From Roseicyclus sp. (GTDB lineage: Bacteria > Pseudomonadota > Alphaproteobacteria > Rhodobacterales > Rhodobacteraceae): a stretch of DNA of 49,755 nucleotides. Of this stretch, positions 33,429 to 42,282 are shown in pieces. Position numbers and translations under genes: made by a program. The stretch spans positions 1-49,755 of the forward strand of contig JAGYJU010000012.1 of NCBI GenBank assembly GCA_018401965.1, written 5' to 3'. Position 1 is the stretch's first letter; every line of letters begins with the position of its first letter. The notes beneath the pieces are model-generated. The model was not told the origin of the DNA. It saw only the letters and a program-made list of their open reading frames with translations, and did not search any database.

Positions 33429-34805
33429 ATGTCGCTTGATGCCGTGCTTGCCCGCCTTGACGCCGATCTGGAGGCCGCCACCGCGCGGCTGTTCGATCTG
33501 TTGCGGATCCCGTCGATCTCGACCGATCCGGCGCATAAACCCGATGTGCGCCGCGCCGCCGAATGGCTGCGCGATGACCTGGCCGCGATCGGATTTGCCG
33601 CAGAGCTGCATGACACGCCCGGCCATCCGATGGTGGTGGGCCAGATCGACGGGCCGGGGCCACATCTGTTGTTCTACGGGCATTATGACGTGCAACCCGT
33701 TGATCCGCTGTCGCTTTGGGATCGCGACCCGTTCGATCCCGAGCTGCAGGACACGCCCAGGGGAAAGGTGATCCGCGCGCGCGGCGCCGCCGATGACAAG
33801 GGCCAGCTCATGACGTTCCTGGAGGCCTGCCGCGCCATCAAGGCCGAAACGGGCCGCCTGCCCTGCAAGATCACGGTGTTTTTCGAGGGCGAGGAAGAAA
33901 GCGGCTCGCCCTCGCTCGTGCCCTATCTCAAGGAACGGGGCGATCCGCTCAAGGCCGACCTGGCGCTGATCTGCGACACGGGCCTTTTTGCCGAAGGCGT
34001 GCCCGCCATCGTCACCCAGCTGCGCGGTCTTCTGGGCGAGGAAATGACCATCACCGGCCCGCGCATCGATCTGCATTCGGGGATGTATGGCGGCATGGCG
34101 ATGAACCCGATCCGGGTGCTGACGCAGATCCTTGGCGGGCTGCATGACGCCCAGGGCCGGGTGCAGGTGCCGGGATTCTACGACGGGGTCGAGGACATCT
34201 CCGCCGATCTGCGCGCACAATGGCAGGGGCTTGGCTTTGATGCGGGCGGTTTCCTGGGCGATGTGGGCCTGGCACAGCCCGCGGGCGAGACGGGGCGGAT
34301 GCCGCTGGAAATGCTCTGGTCGCGGCCCACGGGCGAAATCAACGGCATCTGGGGCGGCTACACCGGCGCGGGCTTCAAGACCGTGCTGCCCGCGCAAGCC
34401 TCGGCCAAGGTGTCGTTCCGGCTTGTGGCGGGTCAAGACCCGTTGAACCTGCGCGCGGCCTTTCGCGCCTGGGTCGAGGCGCAGCTGCCCGCCGATTGCA
34501 CGATCGCCTGGACAGACCACGGCGCATCGCCCGCCAGCCGGATGGACATCAGCCACCCCGCCTTCTGCATCGCGCGCGCCGCCCTGTCGCAGGAATGGCC
34601 GGGCGAGGCCGCCTTCATCGGCGGCGGCGGGTCGATCCCCGTGGCGGGATATTTCAAGGATATCCTCGGCATGGACAGCCTGCTTGCGGGCTTTGGCAAG
34701 GATGATGACGCGATCCATTCCCCGAACGAGAAATATGATCTCGACAGTTTCCACCGGGGCATGCGCGCCTGGGCGCGGATCCTGACCGGCATCGCGGCGG
34801 CATGA
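33429..34805 (+). CDS. M20-family metallopeptidase (dipeptidase-like)
   Basis: 458 residues; ATG at 33429. Cleaves small peptides using two zinc ions. Ligands are visible: His in FYGHYDVQP (~79-87), Asp in RGAADDKGQ, Glu-Glu in FEGEEESGSP (catalytic Glu then ligand), an Asp in ICDTGLF, and His in AIHSPNEKYD near the C-terminus. A lid/dimerisation domain is inserted around 190-350. It resembles the CNDP/succinyl-diaminopimelate desuccinylase-like 'dipeptidase' group; the true substrate is open. Confidence 0.9.
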   Translation: MSLDAVLARLDADLEAATARLFDLLRIPSISTDPAHKPDVRRAAEWLRDDLAAIGFAAELHDTPGHPMVVGQIDGPGPHLLFYGHYDVQPVDPLSLWDRDPFDPELQDTPRGKVIRARGAADDKGQLMTFLEACRAIKAETGRLPCKITVFFEGEEESGSPSLVPYLKERGDPLKADLALICDTGLFAEGVPAIVTQLRGLLGEEMTITGPRIDLHSGMYGGMAMNPIRVLTQILGGLHDAQGRVQVPGFYDGVEDISADLRAQWQGLGFDAGGFLGDVGLAQPAGETGRMPLEMLWSRPTGEINGIWGGYTGAGFKTVLPAQASAKVSFRLVAGQDPLNLRAAFRAWVEAQLPADCTIAWTDHGASPASRMDISHPAFCIARAALSQEWPGEAAFIGGGGSIPVAGYFKDILGMDSLLAGFGKDDDAIHSPNEKYDLDSFHRGMRAWARILTGIAAA

Positions 34806-34810
34806 CCGGG

Positions 34811-34895
34811 CCGGGGGCTCTGCCCCGTCGCCATTGTCCCTCGGACCAATGGCGGGTCCATGGCGACCCCCGGGATACTTGGAAAACGAAGAAGA
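34811..34895. repeat. Hairpin-rich intergenic repeat of the type dispersed in Rhodobacteraceae
   Basis: Contains GGGGC-TCT-GCCCC (34814-34826), a second stem CCATTGTCC/GGACCAATGG (34831-34852), then CCCCCGGGATACTTGG and AACGAAGAAG. From memory, similar GGGGGCTCTGCCCC...CCGGGATA.TTGGAA blocks recur between convergent genes in this family; copies elsewhere in the genome cannot be seen here. It probably serves as terminator for both neighbours. Confidence 0.55.
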
Positions 34896-36262
34896 TCAGG
34901 CGGGCTCGGGGGCCATGAGACGGCGTGCAGGGCCGCGCCAGAACCGCGCCATCATCAAGCCGGCGGCGCAGGCCAGCCCCACCACCAGGCCCGCCCAGAT
35001 CCCCGGCCCGTCAAAGCCCATCGGAAAGCCGATGACCCAGGCGGCCGGCAGCCCCAGGAGCCAGTAGGAAATCAGCGCGTAGATCATCGGCACGCGGGTG
35101 TCTTGCGTGCCGCGCAACAGCCCCAGCGCCATCACCTGCCCCGCATCCGCCAGCTGGAACAGCGCCGCGACCAGCAACAGGCTTGCGCCAAGCGCGAGGA
35201 TGTCCGGACGCAGCGGATCGGCAGGATCGAGAAACAGGCCGATCAGCGCCTCCGGGAAGACGACGAAGCCGAAAATCGTCAGCGCCACCATTCCCGCCGA
35301 CAAGATCAGCGCCGCCAGCGCGGCCATGCGCAGGTTGTCGACATCGCCTTTGCCCCAGGCGCGGCCCGCGCGCACCGTGGCGGCCTGGCTCAGCCCGATA
35401 TGGACCATGAAGGTCACCGAACAGATCTGGAGCGCGATGCCATGGGCGGCCAGCGGATTGGGGCCAAGCCAGCCCATCATCACCATCGTCGCCATGAACA
35501 GGCCCGATTCCGACAAGAGCGTCAGCGCGATGGGCCAGCCAAGGCGAAACACCTGGGCGAACGCCTCCCAGTCGGGGCGCCAGAAGCGCGCGAACAGCGT
35601 ATCCTGCCGCAGGTCGCGGTGCATCCCCGCATGCAAGCGCCAGGACCAGCGCGATCAGCGCCTGCGTGCCGATCGAGGCAATTGCCGCCCCCGCGATGCC
35701 CAGTTCCGGCGCGCCGAAATGGCCAAAGATCAGCAGGTAGTTCAGACAGGCGTTCAACACCGCCCCCGCCAAGACCGCCCAAAGCACCACGCGCGCATGG
35801 TCGAGCGCGGAGAGGTGGCTGCGCAGAACCGTCATCACCACGGCAGGCGCAATGCCCCAACCCGCGATGCGCAGGTAGGTCTGGCCCATGGTGGCGATGT
35901 CCTCGGTCTGGCCGAGCGCCGCAAGGATCGCGCCCGAGAACCAGAAAATCGGCATCACCAGCGCCGAAAAGATCAGCGCGATCCAAAGCCCCATCCGGGT
36001 GATCCGGCGCACCTGCCGCCGGTCGTCATTGGCCGCCGCCGCCGCGACCATGGGCATGACCGCGAGGCCAAAGCCCATGCCAAGGATCAGCACGACATGG
36101 AAATAAGAGGATCCGAGCGCCACGGCGGCCAGTTCCGGCACGCCGTACCAGCCCATCATCACGGTGTCGGTGACGGTGATGGCGATCTGCGCCAGCATCC
36201 CCCCGATCAGCGGAAGGCCAAGGGTCAGCGTGGCGCGGATATGGACTGGACAGGGTCGACAT
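34896..36262 (-). pseudogene. MATE-family multidrug efflux transporter, frameshifted
   Basis: Sodium- or proton-driven exporter with twelve helices. The N-terminal half (RATLTLGLPLIGGMLAQIAI, TDTVMMGWYG) is in one frame and the C-terminal half (RFWRPDWEAFAQVFRLGWPI to the stop at 34896) in another; the switch is at about 35621-35640 in GCATGCGGGG. The start also looks disturbed: ATG at 36262 gives MSTLSS, and one extra C a few codons later would have to be removed to join HIRATLTLG. With both repaired the protein would be about 455 residues, normal for NorM/MATE. Two lesions suggest either decay or assembly indels. Confidence 0.8.
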
Positions 36263-36311
36263 GCATCACGGCTTAGCCCTGCCCCGCGCGCGCGGCAAGC
36301 CACCCGTCGCG

Positions 36312-37212
36312 CTAGAGCGCACCAAGCGCCAGCCGGGCGGCCACCACCGCGACCAGCGCCCCCACCGCGATCTCGATCACGGGTTGCGCGCGGGCCAGCG
36401 CCGCCCCCGGGCAAGCCCGAGACCACGCCCCGGCGCAGCGTCACCGCCGCCAGCGCCACCGCCACCGTCACCGAGGCCGTGCCAAGCGCCATGGCGAATG
36501 TGCCTGCCACGCCGATGGCGAATATCCCCATCTGCGCGGTCACGATCAGCACGAACAGCGCCCCTGTGCAGGGCCGGATCGCCACCGCGCCGATCAGCAC
36601 CGCCATGTCGCGCCAGCCCGTGACATGGGCCAGCGCGGCGGGATCGGGCCCATGGGCATGGCCGCAGGTGGTGCAGAGGCCATCGGGCCCGTGGTCATGG
36701 GCTTGGGGTCGGGCGCGGGCCTGGTCCCACAGCGCCGCCGTGCCGCGCGCGACCAGCCACAGGCCCACCGCCGCGATGGCCGCGAAACTGAGCGGCGCAA
36801 ACAGACGGTCGGCCAGGTCCGTCATCTGGTCGCGGCCCAGGCCCCATAGCCACAGGCCCGCCGCCACGAGCGCGACCGCCGTTGCTCCCTGCGCCAGGCT
36901 GGAGATCAGGGCCACGGCCGACAGGCGGATCGCCCCCACCGCGCGCGCCGCCCCATAGCCCCCGATCAGCAGCTTGCCATGCCCCGGACCGACCGCGTGA
37001 AAGAAGCCGTAGGCGAAACAGACCGCCAGAAAGCCCGCCAGCGCCGCGGGATCCCCCGCGCGCAGCGCCCGCAAGGCGCGCGCCATCGCGCCCTGCGCCT
37101 CGCGCTGACCGTCCAGCGCCCAGGTCTCGATCACCCGGTCGGCGCCGCCCAGGTAGACCGCCCCCAGCACAAGAACCAGACCGGCCAGACCCGCCGCGAT
37201 CAGCCGGGGCAT
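36312..37212 (-). pseudogene. NicO/RcnA-type nickel-cobalt transporter, frameshifted near its 3' end
   Basis: Starts MPRLIAAGLAGLVLVLGAVY at 37212. The family motif HAVGPGHGKLLIGGYGAAR, the His-rich cytoplasmic loop HDHGPDGLCTTCGHAHG and a second motif RPCTGALFVLI are present. About 270 residues are clean; then at 36404-36412, in CCCGGGGG, one extra C shifts the frame. In the other frame the protein ends naturally as PVIEIAVGALVAVVAARLALGAL at 36312. Repaired length about 299 residues. The start overlaps the DUF1007 gene by 13 bases, so the two act together. Confidence 0.8.
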
Positions 37213-37850
37213 GCGATGTCCACCCGGTCGGCAAAAAGCGCGCCCACGGCGGGAAAATTGTCTTCCGCCGCGACCGCGCCGCCGATCTCGGCCAAGGCCG
37301 TCTCCAGCCCGGCATAGGCGGCATCCAGATCGGCGCGGATCAGGTCGATGACGCAATCGGCCGCGCCCGCCACCGTCACCGGCAGGATCATTTCGAAGGC
37401 GACGTAAAACTCCGGGTCATAGACCTGTGCCGTGATCGGCCCCGCCACCGCGCCCGTCACCGCGCGGCGATGGGTGGTTTCGATCTGGCCCGTATCGAGC
37501 AGGCGCAGCGACACCGGTTCGGGCGCGCCAAGGCCGAGGTCCAGCCCGCCTTGCCGCAAGACAAGCCCCCCGGCAAACCCGCCCGACCAGTTCAGGTCAA
37601 AGCCCAGGGTGTCGGCAATTTCAGCCTCGGTCAGGACAAGGTCGTAATCGGGATCAAGCCCGTAATCCTCTGCCAGCAGGAGCGAATAGAGCTCGTCATA
37701 GCGCCAGGTCACCGCGACCTCGGTGATCCGCCCCGTGGCATCGCGGGAAAACGTCAGGCCCGCATCGACGAAAATATGGGGATGCCCCCCCGCAGGCCCG
37801 GCAAGGGCCAGCACGGACAGCACGGCGAAGAGACGGGTGATCCTTGGCAT
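37200..37850 (-). CDS. DUF1007 family periplasmic protein linked to NicO transporter
   Basis: 216 residues. Signal peptide MPRITRLFAVLSVLALAGPAGG followed directly by HPHIFVDAGL, the hallmark of DUF1007; the mature N-terminal His-x-His could bind metal. YDELYSLLLAEDYGLD is a second family segment. DUF1007 genes regularly neighbour NicO-type nickel/cobalt (or zinc) exporters, as here with a 13-base overlap; a periplasmic metal-handling role is inferred. The start at 37850 is chosen for the signal peptide; the open frame continues upstream. Confidence 0.82.
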   Translation of the reverse strand: MPRITRLFAVLSVLALAGPAGGHPHIFVDAGLTFSRDATGRITEVAVTWRYDELYSLLLAEDYGLDPDYDLVLTEAEIADTLGFDLNWSGGFAGGLVLRQGGLDLGLGAPEPVSLRLLDTGQIETTHRRAVTGAVAGPITAQVYDPEFYVAFEMILPVTVAGAADCVIDLIRADLDAAYAGLETALAEIGGAVAAEDNFPAVGALFADRVDIACPG

Positions 37851-38049
37851 GGCTGCAATCTGGCCCCTTGCTGCGCCCCGCACAAGCCCCGGCCACCCCC
37901 AATGGCGCACAGCGTGCACCGGCACCGTCCCGCCGGCGGCGTTTGTTGATGAAACCGCGCCGCAGTGTTGCGCAAATCCCGCCCAATCAGCCATATTTCA
38001 GCCCCGTTCACTGCCTAGACCCGGCTTGCAACACCGGCACTTGGACAGC

Positions 38050-38643
38050 ATGACACATCTATTTTCCCAATTCCTGACCGATGACAGCGGCACCGTCTCC
38101 GTGGATTGGGCGGTTCTCAGCGGGGCCGTGATCGCGATGTCGCTGGCGACCGTGGCGGTCTTGAACGGGGGCATCGCCTCGTTGGTGTCGCGCATGGATG
38201 CGGAATTGCGCGACCAGCAACTTGGCGACAGCTTTGTCACCTTCACCTCGGCCCATTTCGAGGCGCTGTACGAGCGCAACCTGACCACGCCGGCCCTGGC
38301 ACAAGATGTCTTCACCTCGGCCAATGCGCTGATGAACCAGGAAATCATCGACGGTCTGCAAAGCGGCATCCTCGCGCTGGAAGAGGGGCGGTTGACGCAG
38401 GATGACATCCTGACGCTGACCGCGCTGGCCTCGGTCGCACGCCAGCGCAACATCATCGATGACCAGATCCTGGATTACTACTTCGGCGCCGATGGCACCG
38501 CGGGATCGCATCGCCGCCCTGCTGTGACACCGGGGCCGGCCATCGCCCCACCCTTTCCCTGCCCCCCCAAACCTGCCATGATCGGGCGAAGCGCCCACAA
38601 CATAGAGCAGAGGCAGCAAAAGCCATGGCCGATGACCTGTTGA
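38050..38643 (+). CDS. Flp-pilin-like small membrane protein, C-terminus uncertain
   Basis: Starts MTHLFSQFLTDDSGTVSVDWAVL; a single membrane helix (~18-42) with the Asp/Glu-Ser-Gly-x-V-x-x-D/E-W pattern of Flp/TadE-like pseudopilins, then a soluble helical part to DYYFGADGT (~residue 155). Beyond that the frame runs through a Pro-rich, unlikely tail to 38643 and overlaps parE by 19 bases. In the neighbouring frame, PRDRIAALL and a stop at 38525-38527 give a more natural end, so a one-step indel near 38495-38505 is suspected. Function unknown. Confidence 0.6.
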   Translation: MTHLFSQFLTDDSGTVSVDWAVLSGAVIAMSLATVAVLNGGIASLVSRMDAELRDQQLGDSFVTFTSAHFEALYERNLTTPALAQDVFTSANALMNQEIIDGLQSGILALEEGRLTQDDILTLTALASVARQRNIIDDQILDYYFGADGTAGSHRRPAVTPGPAIAPPFPCPPKPAMIGRSAHNIEQRQQKPWPMTC

Positions 38644-40586
38644 CCAACACCCCCGATCCCAACACCTATGACGCCTCGTCGATCGAGGTGCTGGAAGGGT
38701 TGGAACCGGTGCGCAAACGCCCCGGCATGTATATCGGCGGCACCGATGAACGCGCCTTGCACCATCTTGTGGCCGAAGTTCTCGACAATTCGATGGACGA
38801 GGCGGTTGCAGGCCATGCCTCGCGCATCGAGGTGGAGTTGCACGCCGATTTCTCTGTCACCATCCGCGACAATGGCCGCGGCATCCCGGTCGATCCGCAC
38901 CCGAAATTCCCCGGCAAATCCGCGCTCGAGGTGATCTTGTGCACCTTGCACGCGGGCGGCAAGTTCTCGGGCAAGGCCTACCAGACGAGCGGCGGGTTGC
39001 ACGGGGTGGGCGCCTCGGTGGTCAACGCGCTGTCCGATCACATGCGGGTCGAGGTGGCGCGCAACCGCGAATTGTTCGTGCAGGAATTTTCGCGCGGCAT
39101 CCCCCAGGGCCCGGTGCGATCGGCGGGCGCGGTGGCCAACCGGCGCGGCACCACCGTCACCTTCCACCCCGATGAACAGATCTTTGGCAGCCACCGGTTC
39201 AAACCGGCGCGGATGATGAAGATGGTGCGCTCCAAGGCCTACCTGTTTTCGGGCGTCGAAATCCGCTGGAAATCGGAAATCGACGATGGCGAAACCCCGC
39301 GCGAGGCCGTGTTCCACTTTCCCGGCGGGCTGGCGGATTACCTGCGCGAAACCCTCGGCAATGCCGCGACCTATGCGGAGACGCCCTTTGCCGGCAAGGT
39401 CGAGTTCCAGCCCCGCTTTGGCCAGCCCGGATCGGTCGAATGGGCGATCAACTGGACACCTGCGCGCGATGGCTTCATCCAATCCTATTGCAACACCGTT
39501 CCCACGCCCGAGGGCGGCACGCATGAAGCGGGGTTCTGGGCCGCGATCCTGAAAGGTGTGCGCGGCTATGGCGAGCTGTCGGGAAACCGCAAGGCCGCCA
39601 ACATCACCCGCGACGACCTGGTATCGGGCGCGGGCGCGCTGGTGTCGTGTTTCATCGCGGAACCCGAATTCGTGGGCCAGACCAAGGACCGCCTTGCCAC
39701 CACCGAGGCCGCGCGCATGGTCGAGGGCGCCGTGCGCGACCATTTCGACAACTGGTTGGCCGCCAATACGAAATCGGCGGGCGCGATCCTCGATTTCCTC
39801 GTGCTGCGTGCCGAGGAACGGCTGCGCCGTCGCGCCGAAAAGGAAACCGCGCGCAAGACCGCGACCAAGAAACTGCGCCTGCCCGGCAAGCTGGTCGATT
39901 GTTCGCAATCGGCGCGCGATGGCACCGAGTTGTTCATCGTCGAAGGCGACAGCGCGGGCGGTTCGGCCAAGATGGGCCGCGACCGCAAGACCCAGGCGCT
40001 GTTGCCGCTGCGCGGCAAGATCCTCAACGTGCTGGGGGCGGCGTCTGGAAAACTGACCTCGAATGCCGAGATTTCCGATCTGTGCCAAGCTCTTGGCGTG
40101 GGCATGGGCACGAAGTTCAACATCGAGGACCTGCGCTATGACAAGGTCATCATCATGACCGATGCCGATGTCGACGGCGCCCATATCGCGGCGCTGTTGA
40201 TGACGTTCTTCTTCAGCCAGATGCGCCCGATGATCGATGCGGGGCATTTGTACCTGGCCTGTCCGCCGCTGTTCCGCCTGACCCAGGGCGCGCGCCGCGT
40301 CTATTGCCTGGACGAGGCGGAAAAAGCCATGTGGATGGCCAAGGGATTGGGCGGCAGAGGGAAAATCGATGTCTCGCGGTTCAAGGGCCTGGGCGAAATG
40401 GATGCCAAGGATCTGAAGGAAACCACGATGGACCCCGCCTCGCGCAAATTGATCCGGGTGTCGGTCGACGAAGACGCGCCGGGCGAAACCGGCGACCTGG
40501 TGGAACGGCTGATGGGCAAGAAACCGGAATTGCGCTTCCAGTATATCCAGGAAAACGCGCGCTTCGTGGAGGAGCTGGATGTGTGA
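38625..40586 (+). CDS. parE: DNA topoisomerase IV subunit B
   Basis: 653 residues. ATPase subunit of the decatenating topoisomerase. GHKL ATP site: VLEGLEPVRKRPGMYIGG, AEVLDNSMDEA, IRDNGRGIPVD and QTSGGLHGVGASVVNAL; transducer domain; TOPRIM with LFIVEGDSAGGSAKMGRDR and MTDADVDGAHIAALL; C-terminal RFKGLGEMDAKDL. The RKRP/ELDV features and length favour ParE over GyrB, which is about 150 residues longer in this group. AGAGGC precedes the ATG. Its partner parC is not in the window. Confidence 0.93.
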   Translation: MADDLLTNTPDPNTYDASSIEVLEGLEPVRKRPGMYIGGTDERALHHLVAEVLDNSMDEAVAGHASRIEVELHADFSVTIRDNGRGIPVDPHPKFPGKSALEVILCTLHAGGKFSGKAYQTSGGLHGVGASVVNALSDHMRVEVARNRELFVQEFSRGIPQGPVRSAGAVANRRGTTVTFHPDEQIFGSHRFKPARMMKMVRSKAYLFSGVEIRWKSEIDDGETPREAVFHFPGGLADYLRETLGNAATYAETPFAGKVEFQPRFGQPGSVEWAINWTPARDGFIQSYCNTVPTPEGGTHEAGFWAAILKGVRGYGELSGNRKAANITRDDLVSGAGALVSCFIAEPEFVGQTKDRLATTEAARMVEGAVRDHFDNWLAANTKSAGAILDFLVLRAEERLRRRAEKETARKTATKKLRLPGKLVDCSQSARDGTELFIVEGDSAGGSAKMGRDRKTQALLPLRGKILNVLGAASGKLTSNAEISDLCQALGVGMGTKFNIEDLRYDKVIIMTDADVDGAHIAALLMTFFFSQMRPMIDAGHLYLACPPLFRLTQGARRVYCLDEAEKAMWMAKGLGGRGKIDVSRFKGLGEMDAKDLKETTMDPASRKLIRVSVDEDAPGETGDLVERLMGKKPELRFQYIQENARFVEELDV

Positions 40587-40593
40587 GGCGTAG

Positions 40594-40656
40594 GGTGGGC
40601 AATCTGCCCACCACAACGCCACGCGGCACCGCCACCGGTGGGCAAAATTGCCCACC
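40594..40656. repeat. Pair of TGGGCA palindromes after parE
   Basis: Two near-identical hairpins: GGTGGGCA-ATC-TGCCCACC (40594-40612) and GGTGGGCAA-AA-TTGCCCACC (40637-40656), separated by 24 bases. Both are perfect. They lie just after the parE stop (40586) and form a REP-like unit. The rest of the interval to 40873 shows nothing recognisable. Confidence 0.7.
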
Positions 40657-40873
40657 CACCACCACCCCCCTCCAACCGTAAATTTTTTCCTACCCCCCTG
40701 CACCGTCCTTGCGCGGCGCGCAAAAAACCCCACCTCTGTCACAGGGCCACGCGGCCCTCCCACCGGACATCATCGCCCTGCCCCGTCGCAGGCAACCCTG
40801 ATCACCCGTCTTTCGCCTTTCGACCCTGCCGGCATCCCGCCCGCATGGCACAGCACGTACGGAGCATCACCCC

Positions 40874-41005
40874 ATGTCCAAGGACAAGAACCGCGGCAAC
40901 CGCGAGACCAAGAAACCGAAAAAGGAAAAGCCCAAGGTCCTGGCCACCGCCAATTCCATGGCGGGCAAGCCGCTCGATATCGGGCAGGCCAAAAAGGGCA
41001 AGTAG
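40874..41005 (+). CDS. Small Lys-rich protein, 43 residues
   Basis: MSKDKNRGNRETKKPKK to GQAKKGK, 14 Lys out of 43, no Cys. A GGAG sequence lies about 10 bases before the ATG. The composition in a GC-rich genome (AAG/AAA codons in place of Arg) is not what a random frame would give, and I recall similar short proteins in other Rhodobacterales. Likely a nucleic-acid-binding or ribosome-associated peptide; function unknown. Confidence 0.65.
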   Translation: MSKDKNRGNRETKKPKKEKPKVLATANSMAGKPLDIGQAKKGK

Positions 41006-41071
41006 CGCGCCCCGCAGGCAGGGCTTTGGCCCGGCGCGGGCGTCCGGCACCCGGGCCGGACCCTACCGGGA

Positions 41072-41488
41072 TCACCGTTGGATCTGGCGCAGGTAGGCCA
41101 CCAGGTCGGCGATCGGGCGGCTGACCATCACCGGCTGCCCCCCCGGCCCGGATAGCGCCACATCCGCCCCCTCGCCGTCGAGCCAGGGGCCGAACAGGGG
41201 CATTTCGCCGCCATGGGCCAGGATCGGATCGCGCCCGTCGATGCGGCGCACCACCGCCATAAGCGGAAATGCGCCCTGCGCCCGGGCCGCGAGCCGCGTC
41301 AGGTCGCTGGGCGCAAGGGTCAAGACCCCCGTCATCACCCCGTCGCCACGGCCGCTGTCACCATGGCAGGCGGCACAGAACCGGTCATAGAGCCCGCGCC
41401 CCGCACCCGCATCTTGCGCCATCGCGGCCGAGGCCACCGTGCCCCCGATGACCGCCCCCGCCAAGCCCCCCAGGATCACATTGCGCAT
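41072..41488 (-). CDS. Class I cytochrome c, exported
   Basis: 138 residues; ATG at 41488 with GGGAGGATGGG just before. N-terminal signal (MRNVILGGLAGAVIGGTVASAAMAQ), then one haem site FCAACHGDSGRGDG (~residues 38-51) and a probable axial Met in GEMPLFGPW (~100). Small mono-haem electron carrier of the periplasm; partner not evident. Confidence 0.85.
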   Translation of the reverse strand: MRNVILGGLAGAVIGGTVASAAMAQDAGAGRGLYDRFCAACHGDSGRGDGVMTGVLTLAPSDLTRLAARAQGAFPLMAVVRRIDGRDPILAHGGEMPLFGPWLDGEGADVALSGPGGQPVMVSRPIADLVAYLRQIQR

Positions 41489-41595
41489 CCCATCCTCCCG
41501 GTTCCACAGGCCGCCATCTTGCCGATCTCCGCCGAGTTGCGCCTTGATCCGCGTCAAGCCCTTGCAGACCGACGCGGCACGGCTATCGTGGGGCC

Positions 41596-42282
41596 ATGCG
41601 TGCCCTGCTGATCCTTGCCCTGATGGTGACGCTGGTCGCCTGTGGCCGCCCGCTGACACAGGCCGAGGCCGCCTACATGGCCGAATTGCAGGGCGCGGGC
41701 TTTGATCCCGCCCCGGTCCGCATCGCGCAAAGCCCGCTGATCGGGCTGATCACCCATCGCTACCCCGCACGCCCCCGCACGACCTGCCGCGAACGGGTGA
41801 TCCCGCCGCCCGATGGCCCCATGATCGAAAGCCGCACCGGGGGCATGGTGATCTTCAACACCGCCTACCTGCGCCCCGACATGGTGCTGGATGACTACAG
41901 CTCGATGCCCGACGGGCGGCGACATCTTTACGCGGAAATGTTCTTTGCCCATGAAATGACCCATGTCTGGCAATGGCAGAACCGCCAGCTCACCGGCTAT
42001 CACCCGCTGCGCGCGGCGCGCGAACATGCCACGCTGGTCGATCCCTACCTGTTCGACACCGGCGCCGACCGCCGATTTCTCGACTACGGCTACGAGGCGC
42101 AAGCCGCGCTGGTCGAAGAATATGTCTGCTGCCGCGCCCTTGACCCGCAGGGCGCACGCACCGCGCGGCTGGAGGCGTTGATCGGCCAGGTTATGGCGGT
42201 GACACCGCCGCAGGCGCGCGCCCATCCACCAGAGCCCTATGTGCCCTGGGACGCAACCCCGTCACGCGGCATCTGTTCCTAG
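41596..42282 (+). CDS. Putative lipoprotein with HExxH metalloprotease motif
   Basis: 228 residues. Lipoprotein signal MRALLILALMVTLVACG with the lipobox LVAC (Cys16). FFAHEMTHVWQWQN (~residues 115-128) contains HExxH, the zinc motif of gluzincin/metzincin-type peptidases; a possible third ligand is the EEYVCCR segment about 55 residues later. No other domain recognised. The 3' end overlaps the convergent ABC-F gene by four bases. Confidence 0.72.
   Translation: MRALLILALMVTLVACGRPLTQAEAAYMAELQGAGFDPAPVRIAQSPLIGLITHRYPARPRTTCRERVIPPPDGPMIESRTGGMVIFNTAYLRPDMVLDDYSSMPDGRRHLYAEMFFAHEMTHVWQWQNRQLTGYHPLRAAREHATLVDPYLFDTGADRRFLDYGYEAQAALVEEYVCCRALDPQGARTARLEALIGQVMAVTPPQARAHPPEPYVPWDATPSRGICS

Noticed and set aside
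38478..40763. 761-residue open frame antisense to parE
   Set aside because: It mirrors parE, which has all topoisomerase motifs; long antisense frames are expected from the GC-rich codon usage. No recognisable domain.
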